A stretch of DNA of 64,000 nt from Desulfobulbaceae bacterium DB1. Lineage in GTDB: Bacteria; Desulfobacterota; Desulfobulbia; Desulfobulbales; SURF-16. This document shows positions 54,911 to 63,800 of the stretch, one piece after another; position 1 is the first letter of the stretch, and the number at the start of each line of letters is the position of its first letter. Made by a program: the position numbers and the translations under genes. The notes below the pieces were generated by a model. That model had not been told where the DNA came from. It saw only the letters and a list, made by a program, of their open reading frames with translations, and searched no databases. The stretch spans positions 186,001 through 250,000 of the forward strand of contig MQUF01000003.1 in the NCBI GenBank assembly GCA_001914235.1, given 5' to 3'.

Positions 54911-55434
54911 CGCGTTCTGCTCTGCCTGCCGGGTATCTTGCCGCAAAGGGCCATGACATCCGTGGCGGCCTCAACAAGAAATCGCAGGCCGATCAAAGCA
55001 AAAGCCAGGGGAAAGACGAGGTTCCAGCACCAGGAAGGAATAGAAAGCAAGGAGGTGCCGCCGAAGTCCATCTCATTGTTGACAAAGATGACGGCAGCCC
55101 AGGTCAGGACAACGGCAACAACGGCGGAAAAAAGATGAATCAGGAGCCGCAGCCACGGGGTCAGTGGCGCCGGGATCAGATACGAAGCCACGTCCAGGGC
55201 AATGTGCTTCCCTTTGCCGGTTGCCGCGGCGGCGCCGAACAGGCCGCTCCACAGCACCATGTGGCGGAGCAGCGGGTCAATCCACAGCAGGCCGCCGGAA
55301 AAAACCCCGCGCAGGACGATCTGCAGACAGGCCAGGACAATCATGAGGGTCAGCAGCAGACAGAGAAAACCTTCTTCCAGTCGCTGAAAACCGGTTTGGA
55401 GCCTTGCGGCAAAGCCGCTAAGCATCTTCATCAT
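54907..55434 (-). CDS. dctQ: TRAP transporter small permease (DctQ type)
   Basis: A 175-residue protein with four membrane helices: L-C-L-L-L-T-L-M-I-V-L-A-C-L-Q-I-V-L-R-G-V near the N-terminus, L-W-S-G-L-F-G-A-A-A-A-T-G-K-G-K-H-I-A-L-D, and two later helices. The segment between helices 2 and 3 with G-K-x-K-H-I-x-x-D is a DctQ signature. It partners DctM, whose start overlaps its stop. Confidence 0.88.
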   Translation of the reverse strand: MMKMLSGFAARLQTGFQRLEEGFLCLLLTLMIVLACLQIVLRGVFSGGLLWIDPLLRHMVLWSGLFGAAAATGKGKHIALDVASYLIPAPLTPWLRLLIHLFSAVVAVVLTWAAVIFVNNEMDFGGTSLLSIPSWCWNLVFPLAFALIGLRFLVEAATDVMALCGKIPGRQSRTR

Positions 55435-55574
55435 CGGTTATCTCATCTCTTTTTTCTGTAATTCCAGCTTTTTGTTCTCATGCAGACGGACGTTTTGCCC
55501 CATCATTTTTTTTTGCAAACCCGCCACATCTCAAAATTCAGCACAACAGTCCTTGAACCGGCAACCGGCAACTT

Positions 55575-56600
55575 TCAATGCTGTTCCCTGCCTCGAAACT
55601 GCTCAAGCAAGTCCATGGTCTCATCATAAATTTTCGCGGAAAAGGCGGAGCCCTTGACCCGGACAACCGTCCTGTCCCGTATGTCCTGCAGTCGGGCCAG
55701 GGAATCGGGCGCGGCCGTGACCATGGTGACGCCGTTTTCGGCAAGAACCCCCCTGGCCTCCTCGTTGCTTTTCCTCGTTTCTTCCAGCAGAACGCCGAAA
55801 TATTTATCCGCCGTTGTCTTGACTAAGTTCCCATACTCGGGCGGCAAACGGGAAAAGGCCTTGCGGTCAAGGAGAAAAACGCCGTAGGCATAGCCGAAGG
55901 GCATGTCGGTGATATACCTTGCCTTGGTGAACCACTGCAGGACAATGGAGCCGTAGAGTGAATTAAAAACGGTGGAAACCAGCCCGGTCTGCAGGGAGGT
56001 CAACACATCGGGAATGGAAAGCGGCGTCGGTGAAAGGCCCGCTGTTTCCAGAAAGGATGAACTCAAGGGATCATTATCCGGGGTCCAGCATTTGCTTTTC
56101 CGTAAATCGTCGACAGTCGCGATGGGCGCGGTGGACATGGTGTAGATAAAACCGACCTCGGTCATGGCAATAAATTCCATGCCGTTTTCGGCAAAGGAGG
56201 CGGCAAAAGATTCGCTCAACCCATTTTTGACATGATCCACCTCTTCGTAGGAACGAAAAAGAAAGGGAATCCCCATGACCCGGAAATCCGGGACAATGGC
56301 GCCGATGCCGGTCATGGTGAAGCCGCCGCCATGCAGCTGGCCCACCCGCATTTTGCGGTACATGGCCAGGTCATCGCCCATGACTCCGCCGGCATAGACC
56401 TTGAACCCGACTTGCCCGTTGCTCTTCTCCTCGACTTCCCCGGCAAATTCCCGGAAACGCTGGGTCCAGACGCTCCCTTCAGGAGCAAGGGAGCCGATTT
56501 TGAAGAGATATTTCGGCGCGGCGGTAACGGACGGCACGGAAAAAAGCAACGTCACGACAAGACAAAAAAGAAAACGCAGCACCTGGGCTGAAGGGGGCAT
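55575..56600 (-). CDS. dctP: TRAP transporter substrate-binding protein (DctP family)
   Basis: A 341-residue periplasmic protein with a signal peptide (F-L-F-C-L-V-V-T-L-L-F-S ending near T-A-A-P). The body follows DctP: F-K-I-G-S-L-A-P-E-G-S-V-W, V-Y-A-G-G-V-M-G-D, G-G-G-F-T-M-T-G-I-G, P-F-L-F-R-S-Y-E-E and L-Q-T-G-L-V-S-T-V-F-N. The conserved carboxylate-binding Arg of classic C4-dicarboxylate SBPs is in R-K-S-K-C-W-T-P or nearby, but the ligand cannot be named. It lies 140 nt upstream of dctQ. Confidence 0.9.
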   Translation of the reverse strand: MPPSAQVLRFLFCLVVTLLFSVPSVTAAPKYLFKIGSLAPEGSVWTQRFREFAGEVEEKSNGQVGFKVYAGGVMGDDLAMYRKMRVGQLHGGGFTMTGIGAIVPDFRVMGIPFLFRSYEEVDHVKNGLSESFAASFAENGMEFIAMTEVGFIYTMSTAPIATVDDLRKSKCWTPDNDPLSSSFLETAGLSPTPLSIPDVLTSLQTGLVSTVFNSLYGSIVLQWFTKARYITDMPFGYAYGVFLLDRKAFSRLPPEYGNLVKTTADKYFGVLLEETRKSNEEARGVLAENGVTMVTAAPDSLARLQDIRDRTVVRVKGSAFSAKIYDETMDLLEQFRGREQH

Positions 56601-56817
56601 AAAATCTCCTGATTAAAAATTCATACAACCAATCATTGATGAACTCGCAAAAAGTCTTTCTTCACCACAGAGCGCACAGAGAGCACAGAGAAAATATTTT
56701 AAATTACAAGCAGTTATCGCTGTGTGCTCCGCAGCCTCTGTGTTTGTTTTTTAGTTTTTACGGAACCATCAATCATTCTGAATCCTGACTTCTGGCTCCC
56801 AGCTTCCCAATCAGTCG
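56601..56817. repeat. Intergenic ACAGAG-rich inverted repeat
   Basis: Between the TatT and dctP genes. CACCACAGAGCGCACAGAG (about 56660-56678) and the complement of its theme, CTGTGTGCTCCGCAGCCTCTGTG at 56721-56743, form a loose inverted element with short direct ACAGAG repeats. Similar ACAGAG-rich sequences are, from memory, dispersed in many bacterial genomes. Confidence 0.5.
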
Positions 56818-57672
56818 CTAGAAATACAAATCCGCTTCCGCCAGCAGCTCGGAAGCCCTTTTTTTGGCGATGACATTGGCCAGGGCAAGATCGGGTCTGC
56901 TCTCCAGCGGAAAATCGAGCACCTCCCGCAGCAGCCGTTCATAAAGATCCCGGTCGAACATTGTCCTGGCATAGGTTTCGGCATAGGCCACCTGCACCGC
57001 CAGCAAGCTTCGTGCGCTGAGCGCCAGCGCCCTTTCAAAATGACGGAGACTGGCCTCGGGATCGCCGCCCAGCATCTTCGGCCGGGACCCGTAATACGCG
57101 GCAAGGAAAAGATGCGGGCCGCCGTGATAATATCCTTCATCAAGCGCCACCACCCGGAGCATGATCTGCTCCAGTTTCACCATGGCGGCGAGCGACGCCG
57201 GGTCGCCCTCCTGACGCTGCAGCCAGGTCGCCCAGCCGAAGCCCCCCCAGAACAGCGCAGGCACCTGCCCCTTGCGGCATGATGCCAGAGCCGTCTGCAA
57301 ATCTCCCGGCGAACCGCTGTCAAGGGAGCCGCCGATACCGCACTCGTTTAAAAGAGACAATCCGTACTCTTTTGCCCGGCGGCTGACGGTCCGCGCCCTC
57401 TCCTTTCTGCCGCAGGCTTCCAGGGCGGCGGCGTAGGAACCGTAGGCCCGGGTGGCGGTCAGCACCAGTCCGCTGTTCGCCGGATCATCGGCCACCAGGC
57501 TGTCAACCATCAGCAGATAGGCAGGCGCGCCCTCGCAGACAAGATCGAGATCGGTCTGGCGCTGCAAATTTTCCACCGTCGGCTCAACCACGGAGCCCAC
57601 GACCAGCGAGGCGCAACCGCACAAATGCAGCAAAACGACGAATTCGATGATGCGCTGTTTCATTTTTCCCAT
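56818..57672 (-). CDS. TRAP transporter TatT-type lipoprotein
   Basis: The 284-residue protein has a lipoprotein signal (H-L-C-G-C-A-S, Cys20) and a helical, TPR-like body with G-G-F-G-W-A-T-W-L, L-F-L-A-A-Y-Y-G and P-E-A-S-L-R-H-F-E-R-A-L-A-L-S. This is the T component (TatT) seen with some TRAP systems, a trimeric TPR lipoprotein that binds the DctP-type receptor and may pass ligand to it. It is the first gene of the operon. Translation may begin at 57672 or at the ATG 9 nt later, where GGG precedes the codon. Confidence 0.8.
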   Translation of the reverse strand: MGKMKQRIIEFVVLLHLCGCASLVVGSVVEPTVENLQRQTDLDLVCEGAPAYLLMVDSLVADDPANSGLVLTATRAYGSYAAALEACGRKERARTVSRRAKEYGLSLLNECGIGGSLDSGSPGDLQTALASCRKGQVPALFWGGFGWATWLQRQEGDPASLAAMVKLEQIMLRVVALDEGYYHGGPHLFLAAYYGSRPKMLGGDPEASLRHFERALALSARSLLAVQVAYAETYARTMFDRDLYERLLREVLDFPLESRPDLALANVIAKKRASELLAEADLYF

Positions 57673-57927
57673 AATGCATCACTATATCGGGCCGACTCGA
57701 ATTCTGTCAAGGGCGGTGAAAACCGGGGGGCAACGCAACAGACTGGTGGTGGATTTTCGCTTCGACAAATCAGATAGTTATCGCGCGGCACAGAACGATT
57801 TCCAGTTTTTGGCCGGTACCGCCGAAAATGGTTTTTATGGCTTTGACAGTGCAGTCGCCGACATGCTATAGTGGCGGCCACCTTGAACTTGTAAATTTGA
57901 CGGTTGAACCAGAAAAAAGGAGACCCA

Positions 57928-59217
57928 ATGAACACAGCGAAATCACAATCATTATTTACCCAAGCCCAGCGTTCCATCCCCGGGGGCGTCAACAGTCCGG
58001 TACGGGCCTGTAAATCGGTGGGCTGTGATCCCCGCTTTATTCAACGTGCCGCCGGCTCCCGCGTTTTCGACGCGGACGGCAATGAATATATCGACTTTGT
58101 CTGTTCCTGGGGCCCCATGATCCTCGGCCATAATTACCCTGCCATCATGGAGGCCATCCGCCGCACCATGGAAAACGGCACCAGCTTCGGCGCACCTTGT
58201 CCTCTTGAGGTCGAGCTTGCCGAACTGGTGGTCGACGCCCTGCCTTCAGTGGACATGGTCCGCTTTGTCAGCTCCGGCACCGAGGCCACCATGAGCGCGG
58301 TACGGCTGGCCCGCGGCTATACCGGCAAGAAGGTTATCATCAAATTCGACGGCTGCTACCACGGCCATGCCGACTCCTTTCTCGTCAAGGCGGGTTCCGG
58401 CGTCATCACCCTGGGTATTCCAGGCAGCCCGGGCGTGCCGGACGATATCGTCAAAAATACCATCTCCATCCCCTATAACGACGAGGAAACCCTGGAAAAA
58501 ACCCTGCGGGATGCATCGCTTGACATCGCTTGCGTCATTGTCGAGCCGGTGGCAGGCAACATGGGCGTGGTGCCCCCTGCGCCGGGATTTCTCCAGAAAC
58601 TGCGCAGCCTCACCAGCGAGCTCGGCATTGTCCTCATTTTTGACGAGGTCATCACCGGTTTCCGCGTCAGCTACGGCGGCGCCCAGCAGAAATTCGGCAT
58701 CACACCCGACCTCACCTGCCTCGGCAAAATCATCGGCGGCGGCCTGCCGGTCGGAGCCTATGGCGGCAAAAGAGAAATCATGTCCCAGATTTCTCCGGTC
58801 GGCCCAGTTTACCAGGCAGGAACACTTTCCGGCAACCCCTTGGCCATGGCTGCCGGTGCCGCCACCCTGAAGGCCCTGAAAGAGCCCGGCTTTTATGAAA
58901 AACTCGACAAAAAGGCCGCTGATTTCGCCGGGCAGCTCAAAAATCTTGCCGATAAATACCTGGATGAGGCAACATTGAACGTTCAAGGATCGGTCATGAC
59001 CCTCTTTTTCGGCGCAGGCCCGATTACGGACTTCACCTCGGCCATGAAAGCCGATGCAAACAAATACGGTCAATTTTACCGGCTCATGCTGGACCAGGGA
59101 ATCTACCTCGCTCCCTCCCAATTTGAGGCCATGTTTCTCTCCGCCGCCCACACTGACGCGGATCTGGCACGCACCCTCGAACTGACTGAATGGTCATTCA
59201 AAAAAATGCAAAAATAG
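57928..59217 (+). CDS. hemL: Glutamate-1-semialdehyde 2,1-aminomutase
   Basis: A 429-residue PLP enzyme: S-I-P-G-G-V-N-S-P-V-R-A, F-V-S-S-G-T-E-A-T-M-S-A, and L-G-K-I-I-G-G-G-L-P-V-G-A-Y-G-G with the PLP lysine. It moves the amino group to give 5-aminolevulinate in the C5 haem pathway. The start at 57928 is preceded by AAAGGAG about 8 nt upstream. It is divergent from the TRAP operon. Confidence 0.97.
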   Translation: MNTAKSQSLFTQAQRSIPGGVNSPVRACKSVGCDPRFIQRAAGSRVFDADGNEYIDFVCSWGPMILGHNYPAIMEAIRRTMENGTSFGAPCPLEVELAELVVDALPSVDMVRFVSSGTEATMSAVRLARGYTGKKVIIKFDGCYHGHADSFLVKAGSGVITLGIPGSPGVPDDIVKNTISIPYNDEETLEKTLRDASLDIACVIVEPVAGNMGVVPPAPGFLQKLRSLTSELGIVLIFDEVITGFRVSYGGAQQKFGITPDLTCLGKIIGGGLPVGAYGGKREIMSQISPVGPVYQAGTLSGNPLAMAAGAATLKALKEPGFYEKLDKKAADFAGQLKNLADKYLDEATLNVQGSVMTLFFGAGPITDFTSAMKADANKYGQFYRLMLDQGIYLAPSQFEAMFLSAAHTDADLARTLELTEWSFKKMQK

Positions 59218-59276
59218 GTTGAAATTCGTTGACTTTGGTGCTAAACAGTGCTAATTCCAATTTCCGAGAAGACGAT

Positions 59277-59498
59277 ATGGGCACCCGAAAAGAGTTAATG
59301 AAAATGATGTCCGTATTCGGCACCGTCGGCATCCACATGTCAGCCAGCGTTTTCATCGGGCTCGGGATCGGATATTACCTGGATAACAAGGTTTTTGATG
59401 GCCGCACTTCCCCTTGGCTGACCATGATTTTTTTGGCATTTGGTATAGTTGCCGGATTCAAGAATCTCTACCAGATGTCACGAAGGAAGGATTTGTAA
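59277..59498 (+). CDS. AtpZ/AtpI-type F0 accessory membrane protein
   Basis: A 73-residue protein with two membrane helices: V-G-I-H-M-S-A-S-V-F-I-G-L-G-I-G-Y-Y-L-D and P-W-L-T-M-I-F-L-A-F-G-I-V-A-G-F-K-N-L-Y. G-x-G-Y-x-L-D and the F-K-N-L-Y end are typical of AtpZ/AtpI proteins, which may bring in Mg2+ or help assemble the c ring. It overlaps the next start by one base. Confidence 0.82.
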   Translation: MGTRKELMKMMSVFGTVGIHMSASVFIGLGIGYYLDNKVFDGRTSPWLTMIFLAFGIVAGFKNLYQMSRRKDL

Positions 59499-59923
59499 TG
59501 AAAGCAGCAGGAACGGAAGAACACATTGAATTCCCCATCCACCGGGTTGAAATTTTCAACTGGGTCATTGCTGGATTTCTTACGCTTGCAGCATGGATCT
59601 TCTTTCCTTTTTTAATCGCTCAGAGTGTCTTTCTCGGCGGACTGCTGGCCAACATCAGTTATCTTTTCCTGAAAAAGGATCTGAAAAACTTTCTTCAGGG
59701 CAAGCTGATCCTAAGCGGCAAGGTCCAAATGGCCAAAACACAGTTTTACATCAAGTATTATGTGAGGCTCATCGTTCTTGCCCTCATTCTATATGTCTTG
59801 GTCCGCAAAGATATAGCGCATCCTTTAGGTTTATTAATAGGCTTGTCCACCGTTGTCTTCAGCATAGGTATCACGGTGACCAGCGTGATTAAAAAGTTTT
59901 ATTTCACAGCCAAAGAGGCATAG
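59498..59923 (+). CDS. ATP synthase subunit I-like membrane protein
   Basis: The 141-residue protein has four hydrophobic segments (V-I-A-G-F-L-T-L-A-A-W-I-F-F near 25, L-I-A-Q-S-V-F-L-G-G-L near 48, Y-Y-V-R-L-I-V-L-A-L-I-L-Y-V near 85, L-I-G-L-S-T-V-V-F-S-I-G near 112). This pattern matches the ATP synthase I family found before atpB in deltaproteobacteria. Its ATG lies on the last base of the upstream stop codon, with GGAAGG nearby. atpB follows 9 nt later. Confidence 0.75.
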   Translation: MKAAGTEEHIEFPIHRVEIFNWVIAGFLTLAAWIFFPFLIAQSVFLGGLLANISYLFLKKDLKNFLQGKLILSGKVQMAKTQFYIKYYVRLIVLALILYVLVRKDIAHPLGLLIGLSTVVFSIGITVTSVIKKFYFTAKEA

Positions 59924-59932
59924 GAGAAAATC

Positions 59933-60658
59933 ATGGAACATCCGATACTGTTTATATCAGTGATTCTGGAATGGCTGGGAATGCCGGTTCCCCACGGCCC
60001 GGTCGGCGATACCCTGCTTGCCAAACTTGTTTCGCCCCATATGACCTACACCTGGTTGGTAATGACCATCCTGATCGTTATGCCGAAAATCACCATGGGC
60101 AAGCTTGATCTGGTGCCGGACGGCAAACAGAATTTCTGGGAAGTCTGTGTCGGCGGACTTGAGGATTTCATGACAGAACACATGGGCGCTCAAAGAGCCG
60201 CCATGATGTTTCCGATGATCGCCACCTTTGCCTTCTACATTCTGGTAGCCAACCTGATGGGGCTTATTCCGGGTTTCATGTCTCCGACATCCAACCTGAA
60301 CATCACCCTGGGCATGACCCTCATCGTCTGGGTTACCCATCATTTTCTCGGCCTTAAATACCACGGCGTCAAATACATCAAACACTTCATGGGCCCCATG
60401 TGGTGGCTGGTACCCCTGATGCTGCCCATTGAGATCATCAGTAACCTTGCCCGTATCCTCTCTCTCTCCATTCGACTTTTCGGTAACATCATGGCGAAAG
60501 AGACCTTGCTTGCCATTCTGTTCATGCTGGTAGGTGCTTTCTTCGGCCCCCTGCCGATTCTCTGCCTCGGTGTTCTCGTATCCGTTGTCCAGACCATGGT
60601 TTTCACCCTGCTTTCCGTGCTGTACTGTGCAGGCGCCATGGAAGAAGCACACCATTAA
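59933..60658 (+). CDS. atpB: F0F1 ATP synthase subunit a
   Basis: A 241-residue membrane protein with the conserved proton-channel segment I-S-N-L-A-R-I-L-S-L-S-I-R-L-F-G-N-I-M-A, whose second Arg is the essential residue facing the c ring. H-x-x-x-P-M-W-W-L-V-P-L-M-L-P-I-E is also typical. TAGGAGAAAATC supplies the ribosome site. It forms an F0 unit with the two upstream genes and atpE; atpF and the F1 genes are not in the window. Confidence 0.95.
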   Translation: MEHPILFISVILEWLGMPVPHGPVGDTLLAKLVSPHMTYTWLVMTILIVMPKITMGKLDLVPDGKQNFWEVCVGGLEDFMTEHMGAQRAAMMFPMIATFAFYILVANLMGLIPGFMSPTSNLNITLGMTLIVWVTHHFLGLKYHGVKYIKHFMGPMWWLVPLMLPIEIISNLARILSLSIRLFGNIMAKETLLAILFMLVGAFFGPLPILCLGVLVSVVQTMVFTLLSVLYCAGAMEEAHH

Positions 60659-60704
60659 TTTTTTAACACAATTTTTTCAGATAGAAAAAGAAGGCCAAAA
60701 TTAA

Positions 60705-61085
<381 letters not shown>

Positions 61086-61107
61086 TCGCAGTCCGGTAAT
61101 TTGTTGC

Positions 61108-61138
61108 AAAAGGCCGCAGGCAACTGCGGCCTTTTTTT
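61108..61138 (+). terminator. Rho-independent terminator of the F0 operon
   Basis: AGGCCGCAG (61111-61119), loop GCAA and CTGCGGCCT (61124-61132) form a 9-bp GC-rich stem followed by seven T. This is the clearest terminator in the window. Confidence 0.92.
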
Positions 61139-61153
61139 ATTGTCTTTATTGAT

Positions 61154-61885
61154 ATGACGACAATCATCATCGAACCGAGCCGCCGGAAAGGAGAGCCGTC
61201 TCTTGCCGGGCCGGTTCTTTTCTGGGTCAACCCCGGTGACACACCATTCATTATCAGCGCCGCAAATGATCGCAATGGTCTGCGCCATTTCCTCTTCCAC
61301 GGCAATCTCCTTGAAATTCCCGGACCACATACGCCCAGCTACTGGGCCGGTCCCGCACTCGGCGCCCCTGCCGCTGTTCTCGCCCTGGAAAAACTCATCG
61401 CCCTTGGCGCCAAAAACATCGTGGTTTACGGCTGGTGTGGTTCGTTGACCAGCACATTGCGGGCCGAACAGATCTTTTTGCCGACCTGGGCCAAAAGCGA
61501 AGAAGGAACCTCGGCCCATTACCCCGGCCCTTCCCCTTCGGGATCGGATGATAAACTCCGGAATCAACTGGCCGATTTCCTGACAACATCAGGCTATTCG
61601 GTGCAGCAGGGCCCGATCTGGACCACGGATGCCCCCTACCGCGAAACAAAAGATAAGGTTGACAATTTTGCCGGACAAGGCATCATGGCGGTGGATATGG
61701 AATTTTCCGCCCTTTGCCGGGTCGCATCTTTTCGCCGGGTCAATCTTGCCGCGGTGATGCTTGTTTCAGACGAACTGTGGCACGATAAATGGCTTGCCGC
61801 CTTCCAGCAAAAATCGTTTAAAAAATTAAGCCGTCGAATCTTTCTCGACCTTGCCGGTCGGCTGGAAAAAAATTTCAACGATTAA
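61154..61885 (+). CDS. Purine/uridine-type nucleoside phosphorylase
   Basis: A 243-residue protein of the PNP_UDP_1 fold: G-A-P-A-A-V-L-A-L-E-K-L-I-A-L-G-A-K-N-I-V-V-Y-G-W-C-G-S near residue 80, W-T-T-D-A-P-Y-R-E, and V-D-M-E-F-S-A-L. The V-D-M-E-x segment binds ribose 2'-OH. The family cleaves nucleosides with phosphate; whether the base is adenine, guanine, methylthioadenine or uracil cannot be decided by eye. It starts 16 nt beyond the atpE terminator and is followed by rimO. Confidence 0.82.
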   Translation: MTTIIIEPSRRKGEPSLAGPVLFWVNPGDTPFIISAANDRNGLRHFLFHGNLLEIPGPHTPSYWAGPALGAPAAVLALEKLIALGAKNIVVYGWCGSLTSTLRAEQIFLPTWAKSEEGTSAHYPGPSPSGSDDKLRNQLADFLTTSGYSVQQGPIWTTDAPYRETKDKVDNFAGQGIMAVDMEFSALCRVASFRRVNLAAVMLVSDELWHDKWLAAFQQKSFKKLSRRIFLDLAGRLEKNFND

Positions 61886-61907
61886 ACTGCAACCGGACTC
61901 TCCGCCC

Positions 61908-63242
61908 ATGAACAAAAAATTATGCCTCGTCAGCCTCGGCTGTCCGAAAAATCTTGTCGATTCAGAGGTCATGCTCGGCCTGCTGGAGCAGGACGGCTAC
62001 GCTGTTTGTCCTGATCCCAAAGATGCCGACCTGCTGGTCGTCAACACCTGCGGCTTCATTCAGTCCGCGGTTGAGGAGGCAATCGACGAAATTCTGCATC
62101 TCAGCCGGATCAAGGAAAGCAACCCGCAAGCACGACTTGTCGTCACCGGCTGCCTGGTCCAGCGTTATGGCGAAGAGCTGCGGGAAGAACTGCCGGAAGT
62201 GGATCTCTTCATCGGTGTGGACGGCTTTCAAAACATCGGCGCAATTCTGCGTGATGCAACCATTGGGAAAAGGGGAATCCACCTTGCGCCCCCCCTTTTC
62301 ATCATGGATTCATCCCTGCCCCGGCGAATTTCCACCCCGGCCCATCGGGCATACCTGAAAATTTCGGAAGGCTGCTCCAACCGCTGCTCCTACTGCCTTA
62401 TTCCCTCCATTCGCGGCCCTCTCCGCAGCCGCCCCCTGGATGATCTGGTGATCGAGGCAAAAAAACTCGGAGACGAAGGTGTGCGCGAACTGACCCTGGT
62501 GGGCCAGGATGTCACCGCTTACGGCATTGATCTTGCGGGCAAGCAGGCCAATCTTCCGGGCTTGCTGACGGCCCTCCTGCAAAACAGCACCATTGACTGG
62601 TTCCGGCTTCTTTATCTGTACCCGAACAGGATCACGGATGAACTGCTCGCTCTCATGGCAGGTGAAACAAGAGTCCTGAATTATCTCGATATCCCATTGC
62701 AGCATGTCAGTTCACACATACTCAAAAAAATGAACAGGCCTTTCAACCGGGCACAGATTGATTCTTTGCTTGAACGTATCTACAAAAAAGTACCGACCGC
62801 GGCCATTCGCACAACCTTCATAGTCGGCTTTCCCGGTGAAAAGGAAAGCGACGTGGATGAAATCGCCGATTTTCTTAAAACCTATCGGCTCAACAATGTC
62901 GGCATCTTCCCTTATTCAAACGAAGAAGGGTGCGCGGCCGAACATTTTCCCGATCAGTGTTCCGAGGATGAAAAACAGGAGCGATACGACTATTTGATGG
63001 AGCTGCAGAGCGAGATTTCTTTGAGCAAAAACCGTGAATATGTAGGCAGAACCCTGCCGGTGCTGGTGGAAGGGATAAGTCGTGAATCGGAGTTGCTGCT
63101 TGAAGGTCGAACGGAATTCCAGGCGCCGGAAATAGACGGCTGCGTCTATATTACCGATGGCCGGTGCCGACAGGGTGATATAGTCAATGTCACAATCACC
63201 GAGGCCCATCCCTATGACCTGGTCGGCACGATTGCGGAGTAA
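61908..63242 (+). CDS. rimO: Ribosomal protein S12 methylthiotransferase RimO
   Basis: A 444-residue enzyme with the three MTTase domains: UPF0004 part with S-L-G-C-P-K-N, N-T-C-G-F and V-T-G-C-L-V-Q-R-Y-G (three cluster cysteines), radical SAM core with E-G-C-S-N-R-C-S-Y-C-L-I-P, and a C-terminal TRAM domain (G-R-T-L-P-V-L-V-E-G). It adds a methylthio group to Asp88 of S12. S-L-G-C-P-K-N favours RimO over MiaB. The start at 61908 gives the usual N-terminus. Confidence 0.95.
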   Translation: MNKKLCLVSLGCPKNLVDSEVMLGLLEQDGYAVCPDPKDADLLVVNTCGFIQSAVEEAIDEILHLSRIKESNPQARLVVTGCLVQRYGEELREELPEVDLFIGVDGFQNIGAILRDATIGKRGIHLAPPLFIMDSSLPRRISTPAHRAYLKISEGCSNRCSYCLIPSIRGPLRSRPLDDLVIEAKKLGDEGVRELTLVGQDVTAYGIDLAGKQANLPGLLTALLQNSTIDWFRLLYLYPNRITDELLALMAGETRVLNYLDIPLQHVSSHILKKMNRPFNRAQIDSLLERIYKKVPTAAIRTTFIVGFPGEKESDVDEIADFLKTYRLNNVGIFPYSNEEGCAAEHFPDQCSEDEKQERYDYLMELQSEISLSKNREYVGRTLPVLVEGISRESELLLEGRTEFQAPEIDGCVYITDGRCRQGDIVNVTITEAHPYDLVGTIAE

Positions 63243-63244
63243 GT

Positions 63245-63273
63245 CCCATGAAGGACGGCGCGCCCTTCATGGG
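63245..63273 (+). terminator. Hairpin between rimO and the convergent HU gene
   Basis: CCCATGAAGG (63245-63254) and CCTTCATGGG (63264-63273) form a 10-bp stem with a 9-nt loop. It could serve both convergent genes; no T tract follows on either side. Confidence 0.6.
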
Positions 63274-63305
63274 CAATGTTTCCCCAAAGGGAGAACGCGA
63301 AACCG

Positions 63306-63590
63306 CTATTTTTCCTGATTGACTTTTTCTTTCAATTCCTTGCCGACCTTGAAAAAAGGAAGTTTTTTCGGCGGTACTTCGATCTTTTCGCCCGTTTTCG
63401 GATTGCGGCCGTGATACGCCTCGTATTCCTTGATCACAAAACTGCCAAACCCGCGGATCTCGATACTTTCCCCGGCAGCCAAGGTTTCAATCATGGTTTC
63501 CAGAATTGTATTTGTTATGGAGCTCGCTTCTCGATGAGGCAGATTTTCCTTCTGGGCGATGGCCTCAATCAATTCTGACTTGTTCATCAT
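63306..63590 (-). CDS. HU/IHF-family DNA-binding protein
   Basis: The 94-residue protein has the family start M-N-K-S-E-L-I-E-A-I-A, then G-E-S-I-E-I-R-G-F-G-S-F and the DNA-inserting arm Y-H-G-R-N-P-K-T-G-E-K-I-E-V-P-P-K-K with its intercalating Pro. G-R-N-P-K-T-G is shared by HU and IHF; a slightly longer C-terminus (E-L-K-E-K-V-N) resembles IHF beta or deltaproteobacterial HU paralogues. It compacts and bends DNA. The start may be the first or second of two Met codons. Confidence 0.93.
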   Translation of the reverse strand: MMNKSELIEAIAQKENLPHREASSITNTILETMIETLAAGESIEIRGFGSFVIKEYEAYHGRNPKTGEKIEVPPKKLPFFKVGKELKEKVNQEK

Positions 63591-63800
63591 TGTCTCCCGA
63601 CGTCTCAGTTAAAAACAAAGCCAAACCTTCTTCCTAGGACATAACTCCATGATTTAATTAGAGATGTCGCGAAAGGAGATATTGCACCCCGCCTCTCACT
63701 TAATGGCTAACCACCCGACATTGCTCCATTTTTCAGAAGTTGAAAATATCTTATACAGATAAATGCCGGAATGTAAAGGGATTTTGCAAAAAAAAGACTT
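63591..63800. other. Intergenic region between the pseudouridine synthase and HU genes
   Basis: About 210 AT-rich nt upstream of the HU gene and downstream of the synthase gene, both read on the minus strand. It must contain the HU promoter. No tRNA or terminator was recognised. Confidence 0.4.
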